A stretch of 64,000 nucleotides of DNA from the NCBI RefSeq assembly GCF_036192275.1, contig NZ_CP108088.1, positions 3,349,501 to 3,413,500 on the forward strand, read 5' to 3'. Numbering within the stretch: the first letter of the stretch is position 1; the number at the start of each line of letters is the position of its first letter. The DNA comes from Streptomyces sp. NBC_00250 (lineage in GTDB: Bacteria; Actinomycetota; Actinomycetes; Streptomycetales; Streptomycetaceae). Under the pieces are notes generated by a model. The model was not told the DNA's origin. It searched no databases and saw nothing but the letters and a program-made list of their open reading frames with translations. Of the stretch, positions 24,855 to 33,256 are shown piece by piece. A program made the position numbers and the translations under genes.

Positions 24855-26105
24855 GTGCGTCCTTCTCCTTCCGCGCGCCTTCTGCGCGGCGCGCTCACGG
24901 CGGGTCTGGCCCTGGGCCTGTCCGCCGCCGTCCTGTCCTCGCCGGCGCGGGCGGCCGACGGCGCCGACCGCTGTCCGGAGGGCGCCGTCTGCGTCTTCAG
25001 CCAGCCGCTGTTCCAGGGCGACATGCTCATCGTCAAGGCACCGATGATGTCGCTGGGGGCCTGGGACAACCGCATCCGGTCCTTCGTCAACAACCAGTGG
25101 GACGCGCACGCCGTGTGCTTCTACCCGAAGCCCGGCCTCGACCCCGAGGGCTCCGTCTGGCTCTACAACGCGGCCTCCTTCGACGAGAGCCAGAACCCCG
25201 AGCTCGACAAGACGGTGAGCTCCATCGACATCGGCGCCGAGGCGGACGACTTCTGCGGGTGGGAGAGCCGCTACCCGACCCTCTCCGACGCCCTGGAGGC
25301 CCGGCCCACGCCCCTGCCCGCGACGGGCGCCTTCGGCGACATCGACCGCGACGGGTACGCCGACGTACTCGGCCGCAATCCGTTCGGCCAGCTGTGGTCC
25401 GTACACGGCTCGGTCCCGCACAGTCCGAGTACCGGCCGGCTCGCGGGCGGCGGCTGGAACGCCATGACGAAGCTGACCCGGCACGGCGACCAGGACGGCG
25501 ACGGCGACGAGGACGTCTACGCCCGCGACGGGGCCGGCTCCCTCTGGCTCTACCCCGGCGACGGCAAGGGCGCCTTCAAGCCCCGGCGCCTCATCGGCGG
25601 CGGCTGGAACTCCCTGCGGGAGCTGACCGCGACCGGCGACCTGACGGGCGACGGCAAGGGCGATCTGCTCGCCGTCGACGCCACCGGAGTCCTCTGGACG
25701 TACCCGGGCAACGGCAAGGGCTGGTTCGACGCCCGCAGGAAGGTCGGGGGCGGCTGGAAGGCGATCGACGAACTCGTCGGCGCCGGGGACATGAACTCCG
25801 ACAAGAAGGCCGACCTGGTCGCCCGCGACACGGCGGGCAGGCTCTGGCTCTACCCGGGCAACGGCCGCGGCTGGTTCGGTACCCGCAAGCTCATCGGCAG
25901 CGGCGGCTGGAACGCCCACAAGGAACTGGCGGGCCTCGGCGACATCACGGGTGACGGCCGGCCCGACCTGGTCGCACACGTCTCGGGCGCCCCCTTCGGC
26001 TGGGACGGCCACACCTACCTGCTGGTCTACCCCGGCACCGGCGACGGGAGTCTCCGCGCCCCGCTGTCCTTCGGCCAGCTCCGCACCGGCACCTTCGTCT
26101 TCTGA
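24855..26105 (+). CDS. Secreted crystallin-like (I36) and FG-GAP/VCBS repeat protein
   Basis: A 416-residue exported protein. The signal peptide is RLLRGALTAGLALGLSAAVL ending in a PARAA cleavage site. A peptidase-inhibitor I36/beta-gamma-crystallin-like domain (about 35-140: CPEGAVCVFSQPLFQGDM) is followed by FG-GAP/VCBS-type repeats (about 155-400) with GDxxGDGxxD calcium loops such as GDQDGDGDEDV and GDLTGDGKGDL, alternating with LWLYPGDGKG blades, which form a propeller. The start is GTG 24855 behind GGGGGG. It is a tandem paralogue of the next gene. It probably binds wall or protein targets; no enzyme motif is seen. Confidence 0.88.
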   Translation: MRPSPSARLLRGALTAGLALGLSAAVLSSPARAADGADRCPEGAVCVFSQPLFQGDMLIVKAPMMSLGAWDNRIRSFVNNQWDAHAVCFYPKPGLDPEGSVWLYNAASFDESQNPELDKTVSSIDIGAEADDFCGWESRYPTLSDALEARPTPLPATGAFGDIDRDGYADVLGRNPFGQLWSVHGSVPHSPSTGRLAGGGWNAMTKLTRHGDQDGDGDEDVYARDGAGSLWLYPGDGKGAFKPRRLIGGGWNSLRELTATGDLTGDGKGDLLAVDATGVLWTYPGNGKGWFDARRKVGGGWKAIDELVGAGDMNSDKKADLVARDTAGRLWLYPGNGRGWFGTRKLIGSGGWNAHKELAGLGDITGDGRPDLVAHVSGAPFGWDGHTYLLVYPGTGDGSLRAPLSFGQLRTGTFVF

Positions 26106-26142
26106 CCCGCCTACGACTCTCCTCATGAACGGACCACGCGCC

Positions 26143-27375
26143 ATGACGCGCTCCTCCGGAATCCGGCGCGCGCTCGCCGCCGCCGTGACCACCGCGGCCG
26201 CCCTGGCCACGATGCTGACCTCCGCGCCGACCGCGTCGGCCGACGAGTACCGCTGCCCCGCAGGCAGCTTCTGCGTCTTCCGGGACCCCGGCTTCGGCGG
26301 CCAGATGAAGATCGTGTCGACCAGCCAGCCCTCCCTGGGCACCTGGAACAACGCGATCTCGTCCTACTTCAACCGCAGCGACAAGTGGGCCATCGTCTAC
26401 CTGGACGCCGACTACTCGGGGGAGCGCCGGCTGACCGTCGGCCCCCACCAGTACGCCGGTGCCGACCTCGGCCCGGGCTCCTCGTACGGTGCCGACAACG
26501 CGATCAGTTCGATCCGGGTCGGGGGCACCCAGTGGGAGGTCGAGACCGGTCAGGCGTGGATCGACTGGGACACCGCCACCACACCCCGCCCCGACGGCCT
26601 CCCGGCCCAGTCCCGCTTCGGTGACCTCGACAACGACGGCGTCGCCGACCTGCTCGAACGTGGCGGGGACGGTCGGCTCTGGTTCCTCGACGGCGTACGC
26701 GACGCCGAGGGCAGGACCAAGGGCGCCCTGGTCGGCGGCGGCTGGAACGCCATGAACGCGCTCGTCCGCCACGGCGACCACGACGGCGACGGCAACGAGG
26801 ACGTCTACGCCCGCGACCGAGCCGGTGTGCTGTGGTTCTACCCCGGCAACGGCAAGGGCTGGTTCAAGCCCCGCCTCCGTATCGGCGGCGGCTGGAACGC
26901 CATGAAGGAGATCGAGGCGGTCGGCGACATCACCGGTGACGGCCGCCGGGACCTCGTCGCCCGGGACACCGCCGGTGTCCTCTGGACCTACCCCGGCAAC
27001 GGCCGCGGCCGGTTCGGCTCCCGTACGAAGGTCGGCGGCGGCTGGGGCGTCATGAACGCGCTCGCGGCCCCCGGCGACATGAACCGGGACGGCAGGTCGG
27101 ACCTGGTCGCCCGCGACGGCTCCCGCGCCCTCTGGCTCTACCCGGGCAACGGCCGGGGCGCCTTCGGCGCCCGCATCAGGCTGCCGTACGCCTGGCCGTC
27201 GGGCACCCCGCTCCTCGCCACCGGCGATGTGACCGGCGACGGCCTCGGCGACATCATGCGGACGATCGAGGGTTCGTCGCTGTACGTGTACGAGAACGAC
27301 GGCGCCGGCGGTCTCGGCGCCCCGACGTTCGAGACGGGGTACGACACCACCGCCCCCTCCGTCCACACCTTCTGA
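26143..27375 (+). CDS. Secreted crystallin-like (I36) and FG-GAP/VCBS repeat protein, paralogue
   Basis: A 410-residue exported protein built like its neighbour: signal peptide with cleavage near TASADEY, an I36-like domain (CPAGSFCVFRDPGFGGQM), a second crystallin-like half (IVYLDADYSGERRLTV), and a propeller of GDxxGDGxxD and LWFYPGNGKG repeats. Many blade segments are nearly identical to the first gene (GGGWNAM recurs in both). The start is uncertain: ATG 26143 has a weak ACGGA upstream, and ATG 26125 is in frame. It begins 37 bases after its paralogue, so the two are co-transcribed, and both arose by local duplication. Confidence 0.87.
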   Translation: MTRSSGIRRALAAAVTTAAALATMLTSAPTASADEYRCPAGSFCVFRDPGFGGQMKIVSTSQPSLGTWNNAISSYFNRSDKWAIVYLDADYSGERRLTVGPHQYAGADLGPGSSYGADNAISSIRVGGTQWEVETGQAWIDWDTATTPRPDGLPAQSRFGDLDNDGVADLLERGGDGRLWFLDGVRDAEGRTKGALVGGGWNAMNALVRHGDHDGDGNEDVYARDRAGVLWFYPGNGKGWFKPRLRIGGGWNAMKEIEAVGDITGDGRRDLVARDTAGVLWTYPGNGRGRFGSRTKVGGGWGVMNALAAPGDMNRDGRSDLVARDGSRALWLYPGNGRGAFGARIRLPYAWPSGTPLLATGDVTGDGLGDIMRTIEGSSLYVYENDGAGGLGAPTFETGYDTTAPSVHTF

Positions 27376-27388
27376 TCCGGACGGATCA

Positions 27389-27421
27389 GTGGCCCGGGGG
27401 CTACTTGCCGCCCCGGGCCAC
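27389..27421. terminator. Hairpin spanning the tag 3' end
   Basis: An 11-bp stem (GTGGCCCGGGG and complement) with an 11-base loop, between the secreted-protein gene and the last codons of the convergent tag gene. Confidence 0.65.
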
Positions 27422-27988
27422 GCAGCCCTTCACATGGTCGTCGACCAGCCCGCACGCCTGCATCAACGCATAGGCCGTGGTGGGGCCGATGAAGCGGAGG
27501 CCGCGCTTCTTGAGGGCCTTGGAGAGGGCCGTGGACTCGTCGGTGACCGCCGGGACGTCCGCGACCGTACGCGGGACGGGGCGGCCCGCCGGATCGGGGG
27601 CGTACGACCAGATCAGGGCGTCGAGTTCGCCCGGGGACCAGTCGGCGAGCAGTTTCGCGTTGGCGAGGGTGGCGTCGATCTTCGCGCGGTTGCGGATGAT
27701 GCCCTCGTCCACGAGGAGCCGCTCGCGGTCGGCCTCGCCGAAACCGGCCACGGAGGCGATGCGGAAGCCGTCGAACGCGCTCCGGAAGCCCTCACGGCGG
27801 CGCAGGATCGTGATCCACGACAGGCCCGACTGGAACGCCTCCAGGCAGAGCCGCTCGAACAGCGCGTCGTCGCCGTGGACCGGGCGGCCCCACTCCTCGT
27901 CGTGGTACGCCACGTAGTCCTCGGCCGACAGGCCCCAGGGGCAGCGCAGCCGCCCGTCCGGGCCCGGGACCGCCCCGCCGGCCGTCAT
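27401..27988 (-). CDS. tag: DNA-3-methyladenine glycosylase I
   Basis: A 195-residue Tag-family base-excision enzyme. It opens with RCPWG and YHDEEWGRPVHGDDALFERL, followed by EAFQSGLSWITILRRREGFR. The C-terminal zinc ligands lie in VDDHVKGC, pairing with the N-terminal Cys and His. It removes 3-methyladenine from alkylated DNA. Its ATG overlaps the stop of the DivIVA-like gene by four bases (ATGA), so the two form one operon. The same order is found in M. tuberculosis (Rv1210, tagA, beside Rv1209, from memory). Confidence 0.94.
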   Translation of the reverse strand: MTAGGAVPGPDGRLRCPWGLSAEDYVAYHDEEWGRPVHGDDALFERLCLEAFQSGLSWITILRRREGFRSAFDGFRIASVAGFGEADRERLLVDEGIIRNRAKIDATLANAKLLADWSPGELDALIWSYAPDPAGRPVPRTVADVPAVTDESTALSKALKKRGLRFIGPTTAYALMQACGLVDDHVKGCVARGGK

Positions 27989-28311
27989 GCCCGGCCGTCC
28001 TCTTCGTCACCGGCGGCGGCCGCTCCCGCGAGCGCGTCCTCCAGCTCGGCGATCCGCGCGTCCCGCTCGGCGAGTTCGGCGCCGAGGCGGACCAGGACGT
28101 CGTCCACGTCCGCCATCCGGTAGCCGCGGACCGCGACGGGGAGCCGGAGCGCCTCGACGTCGGCGCGGTCGACCGGCCGGGCCTCCGGGAGGGGGTCGAC
28201 GAGCTGCTCGGGCGCCACGTCGGGCAGCACCTCGCTGTCGCCGCCGCCGACCACCGCCAGGGTCACCGCGGCCACGACCACGACCATCGTGATGAGCAGA
28301 AACCAGAACAC
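27985..28311 (-). CDS. Membrane-anchored DivIVA-like protein
   Basis: A 108-residue protein: an N-terminal membrane helix (VFWFLLITMVVVVAAVTLAVV), an acidic linker, the DivIVA-type motif LPVAVRGYRMADVDDVLVRL, and a short coiled coil (AELAERDARIAELEDAL). It resembles the small DivIVA-domain proteins of actinobacteria that recognise curved membrane or partner proteins at poles or septa. The start is GTG 28311. It is the first gene of a two-gene operon with tag and is divergent from folP2. Confidence 0.8.
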   Translation of the reverse strand: MFWFLLITMVVVVAAVTLAVVGGGDSEVLPDVAPEQLVDPLPEARPVDRADVEALRLPVAVRGYRMADVDDVLVRLGAELAERDARIAELEDALAGAAAAGDEEDGRA

Positions 28312-28414
28312 CTGCGTGCCTCTCCCCGGAGTGGAAAACGTCCCGTGCCGATCGTGCCATGCGCCACCGACAGCTAGGGTCGCAGGCGAACGGACACGAG
28401 GGAGGACAAAAGGG

Positions 28415-29275
28415 ATGCTGCGCTTGGGACGGCGTGAATTCGGGCCGCACGAGCCGGTGATCATGGCGATCGTGAACCGGACCCCGGACTCCTTCTACGA
28501 CCAGGGCGCGACCTTCAAGGACGAGCCCGCGCTCACCCGGGTCGAGCAGGCCGTGGCCGAAGGGGCGGCGATCATCGACATCGGCGGGGTGAAGGCGGGC
28601 CCCGGCGAGGAGGTGACGGCCGAGGAGGAGGCGCGGCGCACGGTCGGTTTCGTCGCCGAGGTCCGCAGGCGCCACCCCGATGTCGTCATCAGCGTGGACA
28701 CCTGGCGGGCGGATGTCGGCGAGGCGGTCTGCGAGGCCGGCGCGGACGTCCTGAACGACGCGTGGGGCGGGGTCGACCCCGGCCTCGCCGAGGTCGCCGC
28801 GAAGTACGGCGCGGGGCTCGTGTGCACGCACTCGGGTGGCGCCGAGCCGCGGACCCGGCCGCACCGGGTCGAGTACGAGGACGTGATGGCCGACATCCTG
28901 CGGGTGACCGTGGGGCTCGCGGAGCGGGCGGTCGCGCTCGGGGTGCGCCGGGACGCGATCATGATCGACCCGGGCCACGACTTCGGGAAGAACACCCGGC
29001 ACAGTCTGGAGGCGACGCGGCGGCTCGGCGAGATGGCGGAGACGGGGTGGCCGGTGCTGGTTTCCCTCTCCAACAAGGACTTCGTCGGGGAGACCCTGGA
29101 CCGGCCGGTGAAGGAGCGGGTCCTCGGGACCCTGGCGACCACCGCCGTCTCCGCCTGGCTGGGCGCCCAGGTGTACCGGGTGCACGAGGTCGCCGAGACG
29201 CGACAGGTGCTCGACATGGTGGCGTCCATCGCCGGGCACCGGGCACCGGCCGTCGCGCGGCGCGGGCTGGCGTAG
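28415..29275 (+). CDS. FolP2-type dihydropteroate synthase homologue
   Basis: A 286-residue TIM-barrel protein of the dihydropteroate synthase family. IMAIVNRTPDSFYDQG, VISVDTWRADV, DVLNDAWGG, MIDPGHDFGKN and SLSNKDFVGET correspond to the pterin-site strands. The substrate loop normally GGESTRPG reads GGVKAGPG, so the sulfonamide/pABA-site residues are gone. M. tuberculosis FolP2, its positional counterpart, lacks DHPS activity as I recall, so the true reaction is unknown. The start is ATG 28415 behind GGAGG. Confidence 0.87.
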   Translation: MLRLGRREFGPHEPVIMAIVNRTPDSFYDQGATFKDEPALTRVEQAVAEGAAIIDIGGVKAGPGEEVTAEEEARRTVGFVAEVRRRHPDVVISVDTWRADVGEAVCEAGADVLNDAWGGVDPGLAEVAAKYGAGLVCTHSGGAEPRTRPHRVEYEDVMADILRVTVGLAERAVALGVRRDAIMIDPGHDFGKNTRHSLEATRRLGEMAETGWPVLVSLSNKDFVGETLDRPVKERVLGTLATTAVSAWLGAQVYRVHEVAETRQVLDMVASIAGHRAPAVARRGLA

Positions 29276-29293
29276 CCGGGCGGGCACGCGAAG

Positions 29294-29333
29294 GGGGCGG
29301 GGCAGGGACGGAAGACCGTCGCCGCCCCGCCCC
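29294..29333. terminator. Terminator between folP2 homologue and LOG gene
   Basis: Arms GGGGCGGGGC and GCCCCGCCCC enclose a second stem GACGG/CCGTC. It follows folP2 by about 20 bases and faces the convergent LOG gene. Confidence 0.8.
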
Positions 29334-29341
29334 GTGGGCCT

Positions 29342-30091
29342 CTACTTGCCCGTCTCCTTCGTGACGAGTGCCACCGCTTCCTCCACGTCGTCCGTGACGT
29401 GGAAGAGGAGCAGGTCGCGCTCCGAGGCCTTGCCTCCGGCGACGACCGAGTCGCGGAGCCACTCCACGAGGCCCTTCCAGTACTCCGTGCCGAAGAGGAC
29501 GATCGGGAAGCGGGTGACCTTGCGGGTCTGGACCAGGGTCAGCGCCTCGAAGAGCTCGTCGAGGGTGCCGAGACCGCCGGGCAGGACGACGAAGCCCTGC
29601 GCGTACTTCACGAACATCGTCTTGCGGACGAAGAAGTAGCGGAAGTTCACGCCGATGTCGACGTGCTGGTTGAGCCCCTGCTCGAAGGGGAGCTCGATCC
29701 CGAGGCCGACCGAGACGCCCTTGGCCTCCCGGGCCCCCTTGTTGGCCGCCTCCATGGCGCCGGGGCCGCCGCCCGTGATGACCGCGAAGCCGGCCTCGAC
29801 GAGCGCCTTGCCGATCCGTACGCCCGCCTCGTACTCGGGCGAGTCCGGCTTCGTGCGGGCCGAGCCGAAGACGCTGATCGCGCTCGGCAGTTCGGCGAGG
29901 GCGCCGAAGCCCTCGACGAACTCGGACTGGATGCGCATGACGCGCCAGGGGTCGGTGTGCACCCATTCCGAGTCGCCCTCGGTGTCGAGCAGCCGCTGGT
30001 CCGTGGTGCCCGGCTGGACCTGGTCCCTGCGCCTGAGCACCGGCCCGAGCCGCTGCTCCTCCGGCTTCGTCTCCCCTTCAGGGATACCCAT
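29342..30091 (-). CDS. LOG/TIGR00730 family Rossmann-fold protein
   Basis: A 249-residue protein of the LOG (Lonely Guy) family. The signature PGGLGTLDELFE is present, together with VFGSARTKPDSPEY, VITGGGPGAMEAANKGA and FFVRKTMFVKYAQGFVVLP. Members hydrolyse nucleoside 5'-monophosphates, releasing ribose 5-phosphate, and can make cytokinins (Rv1205 in M. tuberculosis). The N-terminal 75 residues are an extension typical of the actinobacterial type. Start ATG 30091 has GAGGGAG upstream. Confidence 0.92.
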   Translation of the reverse strand: MGIPEGETKPEEQRLGPVLRRRDQVQPGTTDQRLLDTEGDSEWVHTDPWRVMRIQSEFVEGFGALAELPSAISVFGSARTKPDSPEYEAGVRIGKALVEAGFAVITGGGPGAMEAANKGAREAKGVSVGLGIELPFEQGLNQHVDIGVNFRYFFVRKTMFVKYAQGFVVLPGGLGTLDELFEALTLVQTRKVTRFPIVLFGTEYWKGLVEWLRDSVVAGGKASERDLLLFHVTDDVEEAVALVTKETGK

Positions 30092-30198
30092 GGCCTGCTC
30101 CCTCCGTCGATCCAACGATCTTCTGGTCCGGTCAGCGTAGGACCACAGAGGTGACGAAATGCGAAATTACGGGAGTCGGGACGAGGGAAGTCGGGCGG

Positions 30199-31293
30199 TC
30201 AGGCGGTCAGCCAGTCGCGGAGCCGGGCCTCACAGTGGTGGATCCGGTCGACGGGGACGTGCTCGTCCCGCTTGTGCGCGTAGATGGGGTCGCCGGGGCC
30301 GTAGTTGACCGCGGGCACCCCGAGGGCGCTGAAGCGGGCCACGTCGGTCCAGCCGAACTTGGGCTGGGCGCTGCCGCCGACGGCCTTCATGAAGGCCTCC
30401 GCCGCCGGGTGGGAGAGGCCGGGCAGGGCGCCGGGGCTCTCGTCGTCGATCACGAACTCGGCGATGTCGCAGTCGGCGAAGAACTCCCGGACGTACGCCA
30501 GGGCCTCGGCCGGGGAGCGGTCGGGGGCGTACCGGTAGTTGACCGTGACCGTGCACGCGTCGGGGATGACGTTGGTGGCGACGCCGCCCTGGATCGCGAC
30601 GGCGTTGAGGCCCTCGTGGTACTCCAGGCCGTCGATGACCGGCTTGCGCGGCTCGTACGCGGCGAGGCGGGCGAGGATCGGCGAGGCGGTGTGGATGGCG
30701 TTGGAGCCCATCCAGGAACGCGCGGAGTGGGCCCGCTCGCCCGCGGTGTGCAGGATCACGCGCAGCGTGCCCTGGCAGCCGCCCTCGACCTGGGCGTCGG
30801 AGGGCTCCAGGAGGACGGCGAAGTCGCCCTCCAGCCAGTCGGGGTGCGCGTCGGCGATCTTCCCGAGGCCGTTGAGGTGGGCGGCGACCTCCTCGTTGTC
30901 GTAGAAGACGAAGGTGAGGTCGCGGTTGGGCTCGGGGACGGTGGCGGCGATCCGCAGCTGGACCGCGACCCCGGACTTCATGTCGGAGGTGCCGCAGCCC
31001 CACAGGATGCCGTCCTCGTCGAGCCGCGAGGGCACGTTGTCGGCGATCGGCACGGTGTCGATGTGGCCGGCGAGGACGACCCGCTCGCCGCGGCCGAGCC
31101 GGGTGCGGGCGACGACGTTGTTGCCGAACCGGTCGACGGTGAGGTGCGGCAGGGCGCGCAGGGCCTGCTCGATGGCGTCCGCGAGCGGCTGCTCGGTCCC
31201 GCTGACGGACGGGAAGTCGACGAGGGCGGCGGTGAGCGCGGCCCCGTCCTGGGACAGGTCGAGGGGCGTGTCGAGCGGGGTGATGTCAGCCAT
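30199..31293 (-). CDS. dapE: Succinyl-diaminopimelate desuccinylase
   Basis: A 364-residue M20-family amidohydrolase. Metal-site motifs are LAGHIDTVP (His and Asp), TSDMKSGVAV, VFYDNEEVAA (catalytic Glu) and LLEPSDAQVEGG, with a C-terminal His in YAHKRDEHVP. It hydrolyses N-succinyl-LL-diaminopimelate in the lysine and peptidoglycan pathway. DapC, the preceding step, is encoded 2 kb away on the same strand. M. tuberculosis has dapE (Rv1202) next to the LOG gene. The upstream gap is shared with the divergent gene at 31332. Confidence 0.94.
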   Translation of the reverse strand: MADITPLDTPLDLSQDGAALTAALVDFPSVSGTEQPLADAIEQALRALPHLTVDRFGNNVVARTRLGRGERVVLAGHIDTVPIADNVPSRLDEDGILWGCGTSDMKSGVAVQLRIAATVPEPNRDLTFVFYDNEEVAAHLNGLGKIADAHPDWLEGDFAVLLEPSDAQVEGGCQGTLRVILHTAGERAHSARSWMGSNAIHTASPILARLAAYEPRKPVIDGLEYHEGLNAVAIQGGVATNVIPDACTVTVNYRYAPDRSPAEALAYVREFFADCDIAEFVIDDESPGALPGLSHPAAEAFMKAVGGSAQPKFGWTDVARFSALGVPAVNYGPGDPIYAHKRDEHVPVDRIHHCEARLRDWLTA

Positions 31294-31318
31294 GTGCCGA
31301 CCCTAACGCGGCCTCCAG

Positions 31319-31324
31319 TACGGT
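31319..31324 (+). promoter_or_regulatory. -10 hexamer for the gene at 31332
   Basis: TACGGT, seven bases before GTG 31332. It points to a leaderless transcript. Confidence 0.4.
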
Positions 31325-31331
31325 GGGCCCC

Positions 31332-32270
31332 GTGTCCGAGCCCACCCGCCCCGCCCGTCGCGGCCGCCTCGCCCGTTCCGCGGCCGCCTTCGCCGCGCTC
31401 CTCGGCCTCGCCTCGTACGTGGCCTTCCACCAGATGACGGGGAGTACGGGCACGCCCCGGTGCACTGTGGGTACCGGGGACAACCGGTACGAATTCACTC
31501 CTGAGCAGGCGTCGAACGCCGCGACGATCTCCGCCGTAGGCACCACCCGGGGCCTGCCGGAGCGGGCGGTGACCATCGCGCTCGCGACGGCGCTCCAGGA
31601 GTCGGCGCTGCGGAACATCCAGCACGGCGACCGGGACTCGCTCGGCCTCTTCCAGCAGCGGCCCTCGATGGGCTGGGGCACGCCGGCGCAGATCATGGAC
31701 CCGGTGTACTCGTCGGGGAAGTTCTACGAAGGCCTGGAGAAGGTCCGCGGGTATTCGCGGCTGCCGCTGACGGTGGCGGCGCAGAAGGTGCAGAAGAGCG
31801 GTTTCCCGCAGGCGTACGCGAAGCACGAGCCGGACGCCACGCTCCTCTCGGCCGCACTGACGGGCCGCTCTCCGGCCGCCCTCTCCTGTACGTCGAGCGA
31901 CGCCGAGGGCCGGCCGGGCGATCCCGAGCAGGTCCGCGCGGAGCTGGTGCGCGCCTTCGGCGAGAAGGCGGCGCCGAAGGCGGTGACGGGCGGCCCGAGC
32001 GCGGGCCGGTCGGCGGCCGAGCCGCCGGTGCTCGTGGTGCCGGTGCGGGCGACCGGCGGGTCGGGGACGGCGACGGGCGCCGGGCCGGCCGAGCGGCGCG
32101 GCTGGGAGCTGGCGCAGTGGGCCGTGGCGCGGGCGGACACGCTGCGCATCACGGAGGTCGCGTACGGGGACCGGGTGTGGCGCGCGGGCGAGGCCGGCGG
32201 TGGCTGGTCGAAGGTCTCGGGGGCGGCTGCCGCGGGCGCCGGAAGCGTCCGCATGCGACTCGCTCAGTAA
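31332..32270 (+). CDS. Membrane-anchored protein with muramidase-like domain
   Basis: A 312-residue protein with one N-terminal membrane helix (about residues 12-33) and an outer domain. The outer domain contains ALQESALRNIQHGDRDSLG then LFQQRPSMGWGTPAQIMD, the helix-Glu and SxGLFQ pattern of lysozyme-like transglycosylases. A Pro/Ala/Gly linker leads to a small C-terminal domain (WELAQWAVARADTLRITEV). Database entries for this family are often mislabelled heavy-metal transporter. A role in wall turnover is inferred. GTG 31332 sits seven bases after a -10 element; GTG 31323 is also in frame. Confidence 0.8.
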   Translation: MSEPTRPARRGRLARSAAAFAALLGLASYVAFHQMTGSTGTPRCTVGTGDNRYEFTPEQASNAATISAVGTTRGLPERAVTIALATALQESALRNIQHGDRDSLGLFQQRPSMGWGTPAQIMDPVYSSGKFYEGLEKVRGYSRLPLTVAAQKVQKSGFPQAYAKHEPDATLLSAALTGRSPAALSCTSSDAEGRPGDPEQVRAELVRAFGEKAAPKAVTGGPSAGRSAAEPPVLVVPVRATGGSGTATGAGPAERRGWELAQWAVARADTLRITEVAYGDRVWRAGEAGGGWSKVSGAAAAGAGSVRMRLAQ

Positions 32271-32719
32271 CCGTTCGGAAGCCTGTGACCGTTCGGCAGT
32301 CGGTCGACGACCGATCGACGCCGATCCACTACCGGCCGACGACCGATCGACGCCGGTCCACTACCGGCCGACGACCGATCGACTGTCGGTCGACTGCCGA
32401 TCACCGGCCGATCACAGACCGATCACCCGTACGGCAATTCACCCGCCCGTGGCATGACACCGGTCCCCGCCCCAAGAAATTCGCGACCCTTCCGCGCCGC
32501 CTTTTCCGCAGTGCGCCCCGCACTCCCAATCCCCTTGCGGGGCAAGGGAAGTGACGGTTCGGCAGCTGCCCGCGCAATGACACGTTCGTCCATTTTCCTC
32601 CCCACCCGACAATACGACGCATTACCAAGTCTTTACCTTAGACCGCCGCAACCTCTCCCTCCCCAGGGCCGGTTGTCACTGCGTCCGAACACCACCTCGC
32701 ACCTCGTCGAAGGAGCACC
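32271..32719. other. Intergenic region with repeats and a less GC-rich promoter stretch
   Basis: 449 bases without a gene. The first third holds the GACGACCGATCGACG repeats (32306-32400) and looser GACCGATC copies to about 32430. From about 32460 to 32640 the sequence is AT-richer than its surroundings (CATTTTCC, CAATACGACGCATTACC, CTTTACCTTAGA) and probably carries the promoter of the secreted protein at 32720. Confidence 0.6.
32306..32400. repeat. 32-bp tandem direct repeats
   Basis: Copies start at 32306, 32338 and 32370. The first two differ by one base; the third diverges in its second half. Each contains CCGATCGAC, a partly palindromic word, followed by CCACTACCGGCC in the first two. 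Confidence 0.85.
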
Positions 32720-33181
32720 ATGACCCTCCCCCTGACCCGTCGGATCGCCCGCGCCGCCCTCATCATCGCGGCCGGAGCAGCCCCCGTGGTCGGTGCGGCC
32801 GGCTCCGCGAGCGCCCTGGACCACAGCATCGCGCCGACCGGCAACCTCGGCGGCCTCACCGCCCTGGACGCCGCCGGTGCGGGCACCGCCGTCGACAGCG
32901 CCTCGCAGACGGCCACCGGCGTCGTCGGCGCCACCGGCAGCCAGGCCGTCGGCACGGCCGTCCCCGCCGCCGGCAAGAGCCTCGGCGCGGCGGGCAAGAC
33001 CGCCACCCCGGCCGCCCAGAAGGTCGCCGGGGACACCGCCGGCAGCGCGGGCGAGGTCGTCGGCAAGACGGCCGGCGCCGCCGCGGAGAGCGCGGAGGGC
33101 CCGACCGGCGGCGCCCTGGGCGGCGGCCTCGGCGGCCTGCCGACCGGCCAGACGCTCGGCGGTCTGCCGCTCGGCGGCTGA
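32720..33181 (+). CDS. Low-complexity secreted protein
   Basis: A 153-residue exported protein. The signal peptide is RRIARAALIIAAGAAPVVGA with cleavage near ASALD. The mature chain is made almost only of Ala, Gly, Thr and Val (GTAVDSASQTATGVVGATGS, repeated GGL/GGLP at the C-terminus). Such composition suggests a disordered or surface-assembling protein. Similar Streptomyces proteins are sometimes annotated as ATP-binding, which nothing here supports. Start ATG 32720 has GAAGGAG upstream, and a 22-bp hairpin follows. Confidence 0.8.
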   Translation: MTLPLTRRIARAALIIAAGAAPVVGAAGSASALDHSIAPTGNLGGLTALDAAGAGTAVDSASQTATGVVGATGSQAVGTAVPAAGKSLGAAGKTATPAAQKVAGDTAGSAGEVVGKTAGAAAESAEGPTGGALGGGLGGLPTGQTLGGLPLGG

Positions 33182-33198
33182 CCCGACCGGGAAACCCT

Positions 33199-33246
33199 CA
33201 TGCGGAAGGGCCCGGGGAGCATCCGCTCCCCGGGCCCTTCCGCATG
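33199..33246. terminator. Bidirectional 22-bp perfect hairpin terminator
   Basis: A 22-bp perfect stem with an ATCC loop (arms begin CATGCGGAAGGGCCC), between the convergent secreted-protein and dapC genes. Confidence 0.9.
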
Positions 33247-33256
33247 TCGTGGACGG

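Noticed and set aside
24855..27375. Adhesin or calcium-binding toxin label for the FG-GAP proteins
   Set aside because: The propeller repeats are clear, but no toxin, sortase or adhesion domain is present. Only domain names are given.
32306..32430. CRISPR or replication-origin iterons
   Set aside because: Tandem 32-bp units have no spacers, and no replication gene or DnaA-box cluster is near. They are recorded only as repeats.
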